64,000 nucleotides of DNA from Ceratopteris richardii (taxonomy: Eukaryota; Streptophyta; Polypodiopsida; Polypodiales; Pteridaceae), in the NCBI GenBank assembly GCA_020310875.1, contig CM035407.1:225435586-225499585 (forward strand), in the 5' to 3' direction. The notes beneath the pieces are model-generated. The model ran no database searches and was not told the DNA's origin. It saw only the letters and a program-made list of their open reading frames with translations. Shown piece by piece: positions 45,256 through 58,894 of the stretch. Position 1 is the stretch's first letter. The number at the start of each line of letters is the position of its first letter. Position numbers and translations under genes: made by a program.

Positions 45256-46680
45256 ATGGCTGAAAGTAGTGATGTATTCCGTATGTTGGCTGTTGAGGAT
45301 AAGTTGGATGGTACCAACTACCCATTATGGGCTTATATGATGCGACATGTACTGGTTGCAAAAGGATTGTGGAACATTGTGTAAGGTGTTGAAAGACGTC
45401 CTGTTACACCTATAACGACAGGTACTGCAAATACAGGTGTTGGAGCTGATGAAGATGGTGTCGAAGATGATATTCCGCAGATTCCTGTTCGTGCTGCTGT
45501 TTCTGTTGCACCTACTGCAGAGCAGATTCGTTGGGATGGCAGAGATGCCCAGGCACATGCATTGATAGCTTTGTCTGTCAAACGTGCCATTATTCCTCAC
45601 ATTTGCTCTTGCAGAACAACAAAGGATGCTTGGGATACACTTACCACTTTGTACCAGGCTAGGAATGAGGCTCGTGTTGCTTACCTCCGAAAACAGTTGG
45701 AGAGTGAGCACATGAATGAAGGTGATTCTATGGACAGTTTTCTTACAAAGATCAAAGACCTGAAGGAACAATTGATTTCTGCTGATGAGGTTATACCAGA
45801 TAGCTCACTTGTGCAGACCGTTCTGAATGGTCTTCCTGATTCATATCAGAGTTTTGCCTCTACTCTTCGATTGATGATGAAAGGCAATCCGAATGCCTTG
45901 TCATTTGAGGAATTAGTCTTTGTTCTGTTGCAGGAAGATCAGTCCAGGCAGAACATGTCCATTATGCGTGTTGCAGATCAAGCTTTCCTGGCTAGTCAGA
46001 AGGGCAAAGGAAAATGGAGCTCTTCTACTAGTAAGCAGAAATCTGCAAATGTTGCACAATCGAAGAACCAGGATAAAGATGAAAAGAAATCAGAAAAGCA
46101 GAAATTGTTCAGCAAGTACTGTAAAGGAAATGATCATATTATAAAGAACTGTCCAAAACTGGCTGCTAAAGAGGCAAAGAAGAAAGAGGCTGGAATGGTT
46201 GTTGCAGAGGCCTCTACACCAAAAACAGAGTCTGCAAATCTTGTGCAGGAAGAAGAATGGGCGTTTACTACTGTCTGCAGTTTTGACCCATCTTCTCATG
46301 ATCAGTGCATGTCTGCAGTAGACTCAGATGTTTGGTACTTTGAAAGTGGGGCGACCAAATATATTACCTCGCAGCGCAGTTTCTTCTCTTCACTCGAGCC
46401 TGCCCCTACAGGGAATACTGTCACATGCGCCAATAACTCCTCTTATCCTGTTATGGGAGTTGGTAAGATCATTCTGACTACTGCTGATGGTAGTCCTTTC
46501 ACTTTGTCAGATGCTTTATTTGTGCCAAGGATCAAAAAGAACCTGTTATCAGTTTCTGCATTAGCCAAGATTGGCTTGGTTGTGAAATTTGTTGATGACA
46601 GGTGTACAGTCCATGATCTCTCAAATGGGGATGTGATTATTGCTTCCTGGCATTTTATGTCGTGGGCTGTATAAGCTCAT
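45256..46680 (+). pseudogene. Family A gag and protease region
   Basis: The first ATG after the leader is at 45256 (MAESSDVFRMLAVEDKLDG). gag motifs include NYPLWAYMMRHVLVAKGLW and TTKDAWDTLTTLYQA, typical of copia gag. A knuckle-like region CKGNDHIIKNCPKL is near 46120. The copia protease follows at 46320-46660 (motif ATKYIT, then FVPRIKKNLLSVSAL). This part would supply the particle shell and maturation enzyme. It is broken in few places. Confidence 0.85.
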
Positions 46681-46689
46681 AGACTATGA

Positions 46690-47640
46690 AAGATCTGTGA
46701 ATGATTCGGCATGTGCAGTTCATGATTCTCAGGCTATGTCAGATGCAAAGCTTTGGCATGCACGCTTTGGTCATCTGAATTTTGCTAGTTTTCTACGCCT
46801 GTAGAAATCTGAAATGGTGTCCTCTTTGCCCAAACTTGAGGCTCCTGGAAAACATGTTTGTGAAGGTTGTATTTTGGGCAAAATGTAGCGTTCTTCCTTT
46901 CCAAAAGATGGTTCAGTTCGGGCTACGCAGAAATTGCAGCTTGTACATAGTGATGTCCGTGGTCCTATGCAGACACCCTCTTTTGGAAATTACCTTTACT
47001 TCGTGAATTTCATTGATGATTTTTCCAGGCATGCATGGGTATATCCACTCAAAGCAAAGTCCGAAGTGTTCATGTGCTTCAAACAGTTTTTGGTTTTGGC
47101 TGAAAATCTGTCAGCATGTAAAATGGGCACCCTCCGTTCTGATCGAGGGGGGGAATATATGTCTTCAGATTTTAATGCATTTCTGGCTGAACGTGGGATA
47201 AAGCACCAGTGTACAGTGCCATATACACCTCAATAGAATGGAGTTGCTGAACGAAAGAACAGGTCACTCATGGAGATGGCGAGGTGCATGGTCAAAAGTC
47301 AGGCTTTACCACATAGTTTTTGGCTTGAGGCTGTCATGTGTGCAGCATATGTACTGAACAGGTGTCCCACTAAAGCGTTGCAGTCTATCACTCCATATGA
47401 GGCTTGGCATGATCGCAAGCCATCTGTTGCTCATCTGCGTGTTTTTGGTTGTTTAGCATATGCATTAGTGCCTGAACAACATCGTAGAAAATTGGATGAT
47501 AAGGCAGTAAAATGTATTTTTGTTGGGTACAGTTCTGAAAGTAAAGGTTATCGTCTGTATCATCCACAGACTAAACGCATTCTGGTTAGCCGTGATGTTG
47601 TCTTTGTGGAAGATGCTATTCAAGCCATTGCTTTCATGTA
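46690..47640 (+). pseudogene. Family A integrase region
   Basis: A pre-integrase piece (LWHARFGHLNFA, near 46750) is followed by the catalytic core: QLVHSDVRGPMQTPSFGNYL, then LRSDRGGEYMSSDF and the glutamate region NGVAERKNRSLMEMARC. The C-terminal part holds VFGCLAYALVPEQHRRKL and CIFVGYSSESKGYRLY, both classic copia motifs. Confidence 0.88.
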
Positions 47641-49523
47641 CTAAGGAGACATCTGTTAGCTCCAAAGACATGTATGATACTTTGATGCCTCTTTTTACAG
47701 GTGGACAGGCTAGTGCTGGTCCTAATGAGGCAACTTCTCAGCCTTTGCAGGTTTCATATGATGATGCAGATCATTCCATTTCTGATGCAGATTTACATGA
47801 TGCACTTGTTGATGAGAGAGCTGATATTGAGCAGGCAAAAACTATGCCAAAATGGCTGGTGCAGACTTTGCGTGACAGCAAATTAGATGCACCTTTGTCA
47901 TATCATACTCGTTCAGGCTCTCATAGTGCCTCCTTTGCATCAGATTGCTATGCTATGGCTGCATCTAGTCTCTGTGATGAGAATAAGCCTGTTTCTTTTG
48001 ATGAAGCACAAAATTCAGAAAATTGGATGGCTGCTATGCAATCTGAATATGATGCTATAATGAAGAATGGTACATGGTCTTTATGTGACTTGCCTCCTGG
48101 CAAGAAGGCCATTGGCACTAAGTGGGTATACAAGCTGAAGCGTAAACCTGATGGTACAGTTGACAGGTATAAGGCTAGGCTTGTTGCAAAGGGTTATGCA
48201 CAGGAAAGAGGCATTGATTTTGATGAGACCTTTGCACCTACATGCCGTATGACTACTGTTCGGAGCATTTGTGCACTTGCAGCCCATCATGGTTGGAATG
48301 TACATCAGTTGGACATTAAAACAACATTTCTGAATGGTGACTTGCATGAAGAAGTGTATGTTTTTCAACCCCGTGGCTTTGTGCAGAAAGGGCATGAAAA
48401 CGAGGTTTGCAGGTTAAAGAAGGCATTATATGGTTTAGAGCAAGCACCACGTGCTTGGTATGAGAAGATACATGCCTATCTGATTGCACATGGTTTTGAG
48501 AACATTCCAACTGAAAGCACCTTATATGTTAAACGTGCTAATGATGTGCTTCTGATCATTGTTGTCTATGTTGATGACATGCTGCTCACTGGTCCTATTG
48601 AGACACATATTGCTGATTTTAAGGCTGATTTGCATGCCTCATTTGAGATGTCTGATTTGGGGCATTTGCATCACTATTTGGGCATTCAGTTTATGCACAT
48701 TGATGGTGGAATGGCTTTGTGTCAAACGAAATATATTAACACATTATTGCAGCGTTTTGGCCTTGAAGACTATAAGCCTATTGCCACTCCTATGGAGACA
48801 GGTTTACGATTGAGTCTTCATGATGCTGGAGATGCATTTGATGTTGTTCTCTATCAGCAAGCTGTTGGATGCTTGATTTACTTATGCAATACTCGGCCAG
48901 ATATTCAGTTTGCTGTCTCACAGATGAGCAGGTTTATGCATTGCCCAGGAGTCACGCATTGGAAAGCGGTTAAGCGCATCTTTCGCTACTTGAGTGGTAC
49001 TCGGCTACTTGGGTTGTTTTATCCCAAGGGGGGATCACTACCGCCAGATTTGCATGTTTTTTCTGACTGAGATTGGGCTGGTTGCTATGACACTCGTGTG
49101 TCCACCAGTGGTTTTTGCATCATGCTTGGTAGCTCATGTATATCTTGGTTGAGCAAGAAGCAGCCTACTGTGGTCACTTCCAGTTGTGAGGCTGAGTATA
49201 GGGAATCTTTCACAGCGACTGTTGAGTGTGTGTGGCTCAGACGCCTTATGGCTGATTTGGGTGTTGGCCAGTCTTCTGCAACCACCATCTTCACTGACAG
49301 TCAGAGCGCATTGGCAGTTGCGAGGAACCCTGTGTTCCATGCTCGCACTAAGCACATTGAGGTGCATTATCACTATGTCAGGGAGAGGTTCTCTGCTGGG
49401 GAGATCAGCTTGGCATATGTGCCCATGCAAGAGAACATTGCAGACCTTTTCACGAAGGCTCTGCCTAGGGAGAAGTTTGAAGCTTTCCACAAAGCTTTGG
49501 GCTTACTTCCTTTTGTGGAGTGA
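47640..49523 (+). pseudogene. Family A reverse transcriptase and RNase H region
   Basis: After an acidic linker, RT runs from about 48080 (TKWVYKLKRKPDG, RYKARLVAKGYAQERGIDFD, QLDIKTTFLNGDLHEE, VVYVDDMLLTG) to about 48960 (TRPDIQFAVSQMSRFM). RNase H follows to 49523 (SSCISWLSKKQPTVV, SQSALAVARNPVFHARTKH, NIADLFTKALPREK). A polypurine tract comes about 70 bp later. The catalytic YVDD is visible. Confidence 0.92.
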
Positions 49524-49597
49524 TTTCCACATAGCTTGGCACTTCCTTATACATGAGTGCCAGCTCCTTGTTCACCGCATCACTCCTAGGGGGGATT

Positions 49598-49828
49598 TGT
49601 TGATGTATTTAGGTAGTGATGTGTGTGAACACTCTAGGACTGCCGGGGCACTTTTTTCCCTCTTTAGGAGGTTTTTTTCCCCCGGCTTGTATATACGCCT
49701 ATTGCCCTAATGGGCTACTTATCTTTGTACATTCTCTAGTAATACATTCAGTCTTGTGTGTTTGTGCTCCAAGCTTCTTCTTCTTCCTTGTGCTGTTCGC
49801 GTGCTTCCGCAGACATCTATCTCCAACA
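49598..49828 (+). repeat. 3' LTR, family A copy 1
   Basis: Starts TGTTGATGTATTTAGG and ends CCAACA; preceded by the polypurine tract. Confidence 0.95.
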
Positions 49829-50117
49829 GGGACTGAACTACATACACTTCATGTAGATCACCATTCAGAAATACAATTTTAATGTCCCACTGATATACAT
49901 TCAAATCATGATGAGTTGCAAGTGCACAATTGCTACAAACGATGGTCATTCGGCATGTGACAACAAAAGTCTCATCAAAATAAATTCCTCTTGAGCATAG
50001 CTTTTGCAAACCTAGTCTTATACTTATGAATTCTTCCATTAGGCTTACATTTCAGCTTGTATATCCATTTAGCACCAATGGCCGTTCTGCCTAAAGGAAA
50101 ATCACATAAATACTTCG
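49829..50117 (-). mobile_element. Old minus-strand copia relic, RT start
   Basis: On the minus strand GAKWIYKLKCKPNGRIHKYK and QWDIKIVFLNGDLHEVYVV are the front part of the RT whose rear lies at 43697-44663. The two halves are separated by the family A element and its 5-bp target duplication. Confidence 0.85.
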
Positions 50118-50316
50118 CTAGTGATGTGTGAACACACTAGGATCGCCAGTGCACTTTTTCCTCTCTTTAGGAGTTTTTTTTCCTTGACTTGTATATATGC
50201 CTATAACCCTAATGGATCACTAATCTTTGTACATTCTCTTGGTAAAACATTCAGTATTGTGTGCTGTGCTCCAAGCTTCTTCTTGCTTGTGTTCGTGTTC
50301 ACCTCAAACTCCAACA
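50118..50316 (+). repeat. 5' LTR, family A copy 2
   Basis: Clearly related to 44669-44901 (GTGATGTGTGAACACACTAGG, CTTGTATATATGCC, CTCCAACA end) but more diverged, with its outermost left bases not recognisable. It is followed by the primer-binding site TGGTATAAGAGC (50319-50330). Confidence 0.85.
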
Positions 50317-52116
50317 ATTGGTATAAGAGCAGGTCGTGCTTCATCGAAGGCATCATCGACACCCCTCCGATCACAGTCTCAGAATCACAAAAAAATTAGT
50401 GAGCTCGTTTTGGCCTCTGAATGCACTATCCCATCACTTGTGCAAGTAATTTGCCTTTTTGTGCCAAACATATATATAGGTTTTGGTTTGCCAGTATAAG
50501 CTCCTCGAAGTTTGCTACAGGTTTAGCAGAATTCGATAGAGTATTGTTCAACTTTTTGAGATAGCCATTTTTTTGCATCAGGGTATTTTAGTCAGTTGCC
50601 ATGACTGAAAGCACTGATGTATTCTGTATGCAGGCTGTTGAGGATAAGTTGGATGCTACCAATTACCCATTATGGGTATATATGATGCATCATGTATTGG
50701 TCGCAAAAAAACTGGGGAATATTATGCAGGGAATTGAAAAACATCCTACTACATTAGTAAATACAGTTACTAAAGGTGATGCGGGTGGCATTGAAGATGA
50801 TGTTCTTCAGGTTCTTGTTCGTGCTGTGGTTCCTGTTGCATCTATTGTAGAGAAACTTCATTGGGATGCAGAGATGCTCAGGCATATGCATCGCTAGCCT
50901 TGTCTGTCAAATGTGCCATTGTTCCTCACATTTGCTCTTGCAAAACAACAAAGGATGCTTGGGATACACTTATCACTTTATACTAGGGAAGGAACAAGGC
51001 TCGTGTTATTAAACAGTCAGAGAGTGAGCACATGAATGAAGGAGATTTTGTGGACAGTTTCTTGACAAAGAGCAAAGCTTTGAAGAAGCTATTGATTTCT
51101 ATTGATGAAGTCTTGCTAGATAGTTCACTTGTGAAGACTGTTTTGAATGGTCTTCCAGATTCATATTAGAGTTTTGCTTCTACTGTTCGATTGATGATGA
51201 AAGGAAATCCAAATGCTTTAACATTTGAGGAGTTAGTCTCCGTTCTGTTGTAAGAAGATCCATCTAGGTAGAACATATCCATTATGGGTGTTGTAGATCA
51301 GGCTTTCGTGGCTAGTCAGAAGGGCATTGGTAAATGGAGCTCATCTAGTAGTAAGCAAAAATCTGCTAATTTTGCACAATCAAAGGAGGGGAATGACAAA
51401 GACGAGAAGCAGAAATTGTTTTGCAAATATTGTAAACTGGCCTCTAAAGAGGCAAAGAAAAAAGAGGTTGGAATGGTTGTTGCAGAGGCCTCTACACCCA
51501 AATCAGATTCTGCAAATATTGTGCAGAGTGAAGACTGGGCATTTACTACTGTTTGCAGTTATGATAAATCTTCTCATGAATAGTGTATGTCTTCAGTAGA
51601 CTTAGATGTTTGGTACTTTGATAGTGGGGCAACCAAACATATTATCTCGGAGTACAATTTCTTCTCTTCACTTGAGCTTGCCCCTATAGGGAATACTTTC
51701 ACATGCGCTAATAACTCCTCTTATTCTGTAATGGGAGTTAATAAGATCATTCTGACGATTGCTCATGGTAGTTCTTTTACATTGTTAAATGCTTTATTTG
51801 TGCCAGGAATCAAGAAAAATCTGTTATTAGTTTTAGCATTAGCCAAGATCTGTTTGGTTGTGAAATTTGTTGATAGAAAATGTATATTTATGATCTGTCA
51901 AATGGCGATGCCATTATTGCTTCTGGCATTTTATGTCGTGGGTTGTATAAGCTCATAGATTATGCAATATCTGCGAATGATTTTGCATGTGCACTTCAAG
52001 ATTCTCATGCCATGTCAAATGTAAAGCTTTGGCATGCACACTTTGGTCATCTTAACTTTGCTAGATTGTCATGCATGAAGAAATTTGAAATGGTATCCTC
52101 TTTGCCCAAACGTGGG
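50317..52116 (+). mobile_element. Family A copy 2, leader, gag and protease
   Basis: A gag start is visible at 50601 (MTESTDVFCMQAVEDKLDA) and the protease at about 51590-51850 (VWYFDSGATKHIIS, FVPGIKKNLLLVLALAK). The pre-integrase piece LWHAHFGHLNFARL is near 52030. It is closely related to copy 1 but has many more breaks, so it is older. A large non-autonomous element interrupts it at 52117; its integrase resumes at 59331. Confidence 0.88.
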
Positions 52117-52551
52117 TGCAAGTTTACGACCACCACGTGCTAGAGAGATGACTCTCCTCCCAACCAAATGCCTCTATATATAGCTCTCCAAGAAAGTACA
52201 TTCTTAGGTAGGTGGATACTAATCATCCAAGTGTCAGCCATGTAACTAAATGTGCACCAAGTCCTAGTTAACCAGATTTAACTCAAGTGGATGCTTCTAG
52301 ACGGTTCTAGACCTCTTTGGGAAAAACACTCTTCCCGTGTATCCCATGGGGGTTGAACCCAAGACCTCCTCCTTCACATCCTTGAGATTTAACCACTAAG
52401 CTAAGTGGATCACTTGTTCACAAGAGCACATGACCTCCTAGTAAGTCTAAACTTGAGATATTTGGTCATACACATGGGTGACCAAACGGTGTCCGATTTC
52501 AGATTCATCTAAACCGGCCTGACCCTTATATCATACACTTACTTTATTATA
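52117..52551 (-). repeat. 3' LTR of the LARD-type element
   Basis: Plus-strand left end TGCAAGTTTACG, right end TTATTATA. It shares ATGACTCTCCTCCCAACCAA and CTCTATATATAGCT with the partner at 58895-59330. Confidence 0.9.
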
Positions 52552-55500
52552 TTTTTCCCCTTGGAAAATATTTTCATCCTCGAAAATTACACCAATATAT
52601 ATTGTAGGCAACCCTCGAGCCTCATGTTCTAAAACCGGAAGAACATGGTCATGTTCTAGAACTGGAAGAACATGTTTCATCTCTGTGGTGGCATCCCTGC
52701 CCAAATGATTCAAAACATTGTCTCGCTTTCTACTTTGATAAACTAGTCAAATTACAAGGTAGTGAATGAATAATAAGGGTGGATCTAAAAACATCCCTGG
52801 TCAATTCACAGTTTTTACTAGGTGCGATCTAGGCACAAACATGTGAACTGGGTGGATTCAAATTACTATTCCATTTCTGAGCATGACTGGTGCATGTCTT
52901 AGTAACGAAGGCGGGATTCTTAACCCTTGCAAGAATTTGAGAACTCTTGATTTACTTGAATTTGATTTAGAAAACTTTAAGTTTGATTCTCTCAAATAAG
53001 GATGTTTTTACAATGGTTTACTCCTATCCAATAGTTAGATTTTTTTCACTCCACTAGAGGAATACTTTAGTCTTAACGAGTTAAAAAATCCTATGTAAAC
53101 TATAGGAGAAAGTTTACCATCATTAGGGGAAAAAGTGAACCTTGCATGGGACTTGTAAGGATCCCTAATTTATAGGGATTAAGAAGCCTAATCTAAGGAT
53201 TAAAGGGACATAGAAAACCACTAGTGGTATTTTAGAATAAAATAATATCTAAAAGAACTTTGTGTTTGAATTTGAGAATGAAACTTTTCATCATCGTTGG
53301 ATGCTTTATTTTATTCGTCTAGATTGAAACTCATAAATAGCTAGAGAGAGAATGTTTGACACACATGACAGTCAACTGAATCCAACAAAATCTTTTTGAA
53401 CACTCTCTGCAAAAATATTGATCCTTAGATATTAGCAAATCAGATGGCCATCCAGATTCGGGGCTGAGCGCATTTGCCACAATCATTTGAGGATGTCGGA
53501 TGAGGATTTGATCGAAGGGCGCTAGCGCAAAGGTGCATTTTACTTTATGTAGTGAAGCTTCAACCATTAGATCACCTCAGCATTGGATGGCTACAATTTA
53601 TTGCTGGCCAAGGATAGCGGATTTCAATCGGTACCGTCTGATGGCACATCAAATCGAAGGGTTCGTATTGAATGGCACAAATTTGAGGGAGAATTGTTCT
53701 CGGCCATTCAAATCATATGAATCCAAGGGCTCATCTTCAAAGTTTCCTTGACTTTTTCCATTGAACCTCAACCTTTGGATCATTGAGGCAATCCAGGGGC
53801 CCTAATGAATTTCTAAGCCTTTCAAAACCATTCACACAACTAAAACCAAGAATTGAAGGTGTTTTTCTCCTCTTTGACGACACAAAAACTAGAGAAGCCT
53901 ATGCCTAGCCTATGCGTTTAAGGGACTAGACTATGGCCTATCACCCTCTTCTCATTGGTCCATCACTAATCAAGCCTTAATCCAAAAGGCCCAAGAAGGG
54001 TTCATTTTTTCCCCTAATGCTTACTTTGAGTCAACCACACCATACCTTGACCAATTCAAATTCAAAATGAAATTTATCCAACTTAGGACACTTTTCTCAA
54101 AGACTTGAGCTAGAAGTTGTTGTGAATTGTCAATCTGATGAGGAATTTCTAGGTTCTTTATTCTAGAGTATACTCGACGTTAGGAAATCATTTATGCTAT
54201 ATCTTGAAGCAAAGTCAAATAAATAAGTCCGCTTAGACTTATTATCTTTTGAAGATTGAAAAGGTGCTTGTACAAAACATCTACATGAGATGTTTAATTT
54301 AGTTACTTGGTTTTAATTGACTAACTCTCAAATTTTGTGAAAAGAATCAGATACCATATCTGAGTCAGATCCAAAAGATTTGGAAAGCGGAAAGAAAGAA
54401 CTAAAACTCTATACAATCAATTCAAACTTCAAAGACATAAGCTTTCTATGAGTCAAAGTCTAGATGACTGAGGACTTTAACTTCTCAAAGATCTATTTGA
54501 ACAAGATATTGAAGCGTTATATCTATCTTTAAGAGGAAGGGGACTTGATTCTCAAAAAGATTCATAGAGTAAATCTAAAACATCATCCAACCACAAGATA
54601 CTAGTATGGTATCCAACATCATTGTGTCGACCCACTGAGAGTCTATTGATGATTTTTTTTTTTTAAAACTCAAATGATGCTTCACTTGAGACTAAGATCA
54701 TGCCTATATTCAATCTTTATGATTCCTTACTTGGAATGCAATTCTTGTGCATTTCTTCGAGTCAGAGGATTGAATTTGCCAATTTACACTAGGAACTTTG
54801 TGCTTGACTTAGTCAGTCTATTCCTTAGTTGAAAGGATCATTTCAATGTCAAAGTCCTACTTGTTCAGAAATTTATTAAATATTTCTGAATCAACAACAC
54901 TTGAGCTTGAAGTGTTTCAAGAAGATCTTAGAAGTTACTTACTTCATATCTTCCTCTTCCTTGATCTTGAAGTATCTTTAGATTATGCTTTTATCCTTCT
55001 TGGATTAAAAATTCTTCTTTGAAGTTTGCATTTTCTTGAGGATCAGATCTAGCTTCAAGATTTAAACTAGGACTAAAAGATAATTATCATCTATGGTTCG
55101 ATGTCCCATACCTTCCTACATCAATCTGAGTATAAAATTTGGTGTCCCATACCACCTTATTTTATATTCACATTAATGTGTGGGTGATACTTATCCTAAA
55201 GTCTAAACACATCTTGATAGAGTACCTTTTCACTTCAACTCTTTAGAGGTTTCAAGCATTATCTCTATCTTGATATTCTAGATTTTGATCCCTTCACATG
55301 ATCGTCACATAATCACGTGCTTAGCCTTGGAAACTTGAAAACCTATCGATAGAATATCCATTGTTCTTTGCTAGGATTTTCAAATGAAAACCAATCAGAA
55401 TTTCGAGTACTTGAATTTTCACAGATTCAAGTTCAATTGGTTTATTCGTGACCAATTTGTAGTGACAAGAGCTTTTCACTTCTTGTCTTTAGATTCCTTC

Positions 55501-58500
55501 TTTACTGATGCCTTAGGTACCTATCCCGACTAGGACTTTACAGGAATCTCTCTACTGCATAAGTCTAAGCATCCACTCATGCTTTCTGGATTTGTACCAA
55601 AATCCCTTTAAGGATAGGCAAACATTATGTTTTACCTTCCACAGACTTAAGTACCATCTTCACGGTTACAATCTACATTCTTGGAATTTCTTCACTCTGT
55701 TCAGGCTTGGAACAACTTACTCTTTTCACAATTTTCGATTAGATAAAAGGAACTTGAGTGAATAATTCCCAAAAGGAATTTTATTGCCAATACTTGGGTA
55801 AACTTTAGAGTAGTTCGAATCGCACGTTCTTGGACAATCATGGCCAAGCTTGATCAATTTTGGTTGACCTTGCGACTAGAATAAAGACTTAGTCTTTATT
55901 ATTAAGATCTCTTGAACTATCAAAAGCTTCTTTGCTTACCCGCGGGATTTTTAGAGATTTTTCCCTTAATCATAAGTCCAAGCATATGCTGATGCCTCTC
56001 AGTTCCAAAGCTAAGAATCTTTGATACACCTTTAGGTTATATCAATATTTGGACTTAAGTACCAATACTGGTGGTTTGGGAATTGCTGGGAACTACTTGC
56101 TATTAAAATTACTTGAAAGATTCCAATCTCATATCTAAGAAGATTTTTTTCTTTCAAGAACTTCAAATTCCTGCCAAGGAATCAAGTAATACTAAGCCAA
56201 TGATTCATTTTGGAATCTTTTGCTTTGCTAGAATAATCTTTTAAAAAGAAATCTTGACTTTTGGACAAACAATAAAGCTTTAAGTCTTGGTCTTGTCCAA
56301 AAGCTATTCCTTTTTAACCAATGAAATAGTTAATCAAACTAATTCCTTTATTGGAATATCTTTGCGAAGTAGCTTAATTCCCAAAGATTACTTTGATGTA
56401 TCTTTTAGGAAAATATCCTGATTCCCAAAGATTACTTTGACTTGGGTTTCTTCTTTAAGCTCTAATTAGCTTAAACAAAACCAAGTATACTTTTCTCATC
56501 CTAAAAAAAGTGCTTAATAAAGTTTCCATGCTTTTTGAAAACTTTGCATCTTGACTAGAGATGCAATCATAAAACCTAGCATCCAACTATTGAACACTAA
56601 AGTTCAAGTGATGCTAAAGTTTATTCACTTCTTTGATGTTCATTATTCATCAGAATGAAATCAAAGAAAAAACTTCAAAAGTTCCATCATTTTTTCAAAT
56701 TTGGAACATATCAACTACCCTTTGAACTTAAAAGTTCAATTGATTTAAGTTCCATTTGATTTTATTTGATTCTTATCACGTCTTGGGATAGAATCAGAAA
56801 GAACTTCCAAAGGAAACTTTATCAACCTTCTTGGATGCATAATTTCTTAAATCCAATCTAACGACTGCATCTAGGCTTGCCATTAATATTCTCTAAGTTT
56901 TCTCCTAAACTAAGGGTCATCGTGGAAATTTTCAAGCAGTCGTATTTTTCTTTCCATTCCAATGAGCAAGAAGATTGGATACTTGACTTTCAAAGGGCCT
57001 ACTTTTTCTAATCAAGACTCCTGATTTGTGATATCTAAGTATCACATTTGGGAAAAATAAACTAGCTACTTGAGTTGCATGGCAGTCAAGAGCCTTGCAA
57101 CTACCTAGTTTGCTACTATTTTCCCTAGGTATCTAAGTCGAGTTAGAAAAAAGAGGTAATGAAAGTATAAGTATTCAACTACTTAATAAACAATCATGCA
57201 TATGCAAATGCCTATTCTTGCATGCAAATGCATGCGAGTGCATGCATGTGTTGACATTCTCCTTTCATGCATCAAACTTAAATCAAGCAATTCTCGAGCT
57301 TGAAAATGCATGTTCATAATCATCCATGCACAAACATTCTACTTGCTAGCTTTTAAAAAAAAATATGTAATTGTTCATGTGCATAAACTTGAGCATTAGC
57401 TATCTTTTTCAAGCAAGAAGAAAACATGTTTTGTGCATGAAAACATTCTTTAAAAAGGAGAAATGCACCAATATTCTTTCGTAGATGCATGCCTATGCTT
57501 GATAAGTGTTTTCATACTTCGATGATCTCCTATTTTGTTTTCATTAAATTTTATACAATACTTTCAAAATTGAAGATTCCTTCCCTACTTCAATGATAAT
57601 AGCAATATGCTAGCATAGAGCATAGCAAATATTGAAATGACAACATCAACTTAGAAAATACTTATCTCTCAATTAAGCTACATCCTTCCATTGATCCTCT
57701 GGAAGATCCTCATTAACTTGGATCCATGCTTCATGCTCACATCTTTGCCTCCCCTAGAAGTATCTTCTTCTTCTTCTTCTAAGAAAACTATATATCCTTG
57801 CTCTACGAGTGCTTGAAAGAACAATAGTTCCAATGATGTAGTCAATTATGCTCATGCTTTAACCTGAGTGTGAATTTTCCCAAGATAAGAAAAACATGAG
57901 ATAAGGTTTCCTTATCGGGTCAATTTGATGGTTTGAATTCGTGTTTGGTTGGGATAGTAGAAGATAATTGCAAAGATTAAAAAAAACTCGGGTTCAGTAG
58001 AAGTCCGAAAGCTTGTTAGGATAGTGAATGTGGCGCTTCCATCGTATGGGGGAGATTTTGGGATCGAACCCCATGTCCACTGGCTGCAAAAGAACTTCTT
58101 TTTTATCCTTGGTAAACAAGGTTCCAATACAAGGCACATCATAAGTATATCAAATATTCTAACAAATGAGCTTGGTCAAGTGGCTCAGACGAGCACTATC
58201 CAGTGGAGGTATGAAGTTCGATTCCAGATTGCATTGATGATCTGATTTTTTGAGTGATTTGCAAGCTGTTGCAACTCATAATGAGAACATATGATTAGAA
58301 TTGGAAAGAAATCGAGTTCAAGAACGTGCATGAGCTTCATAGTTAGCGAAGATGACATGGGTTCAAGCCCGCCTAGTGCACCATGTGATGATGCCTTACT
58401 TCTTTTGCTTGTACCTTACAAGCTTCTGCAGTGGGATCAACAAGGTCTTCATTCAAATTGCAATCAAAGATCTATCATGAACATTGCTCACTCTACTTGA

Positions 58501-58894
58501 TGAGGGAGCATGGCTACAATAGAAGGTCATGGGTTCAAAACCCGAAGGGACATTTCTTTACATTGTCGTGGTTCAAAGCCTACCAATGATCATCTGCAGA
58601 TGGCCTCTCTTTCTTTTTGTTTTTTATGTCTTTATAGACCTACAAAAATCGATCGTCGACCTTCTCTCTGCCTCATGTTCTCTGCACAACCCGCACGAAA
58701 AAATTGAAATGAAGAAGATGAAGAAGGGCACCCGAGTATGATGAAAAGAAACTTTACAAATTATGAGATATCAAGCTTTTCATAGAAGCTCCAACTTGGG
58801 AGGAAGATGATAATGGATCCTAAAAGGACTCTATGAGAGCTTAAGAAAGATGATGAGCTCCCAAGGTCACCATGAAAACTTGCTCTGATACCAA
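52552..58894 (-). other. Long non-coding interior of the LARD-type element
   Basis: More than 6 kb with no long open frame; frames above 60 codons are rare and show no domain. Much of 54000-57700 is made of irregular CTT/AAG-rich text (CTTTGA, TCTTTT and similar words), of uniform look across the interval. I see no internal LTR or DNA transposon ends. Structured leader or packaging signals could be present but cannot be read by eye. Confidence 0.6.
58882..58893 (-). other. Primer-binding site of the LARD-type element
   Basis: GCTCTGATACCA on the plus strand, complement of the initiator-tRNA-Met-type site, one base from the LTR. Confidence 0.9.

Larger units (their letters stand above)
44669..49828 (+). 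mobile_element. Near-complete Ty1/copia element (family A, copy 1)
   Basis: LTRs at 44669-44901 and 49598-49828 differ at about nine positions plus one small indel, roughly 4 percent. GGGAC flanks both ends (44664-44668 and 49829-49833). The primer-binding site TGGTATCAGAGC is at 44904-44915; the polypurine tract AGGGGGGATT lies just before the 3' LTR. Inside, in order, are gag, protease, integrase, RT and RNase H with the copia layout. It has a handful of breaks but every part is present. It is inserted in a minus-strand relative. It is intermediate to young among the elements here. Confidence 0.95.

Noticed and set aside
44650-45263. Open frames overlapping the family A 5' LTR and leader
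   Set aside because: They cross the LTR/primer-binding site and repeat at the 3' LTR; not genes.
57912-58741. Several 60-76-codon frames near 58000-58740 as small host genes
   Set aside because: They lie inside the LARD-type interior, overlap on opposite strands and show no motif or coding bias I can support.
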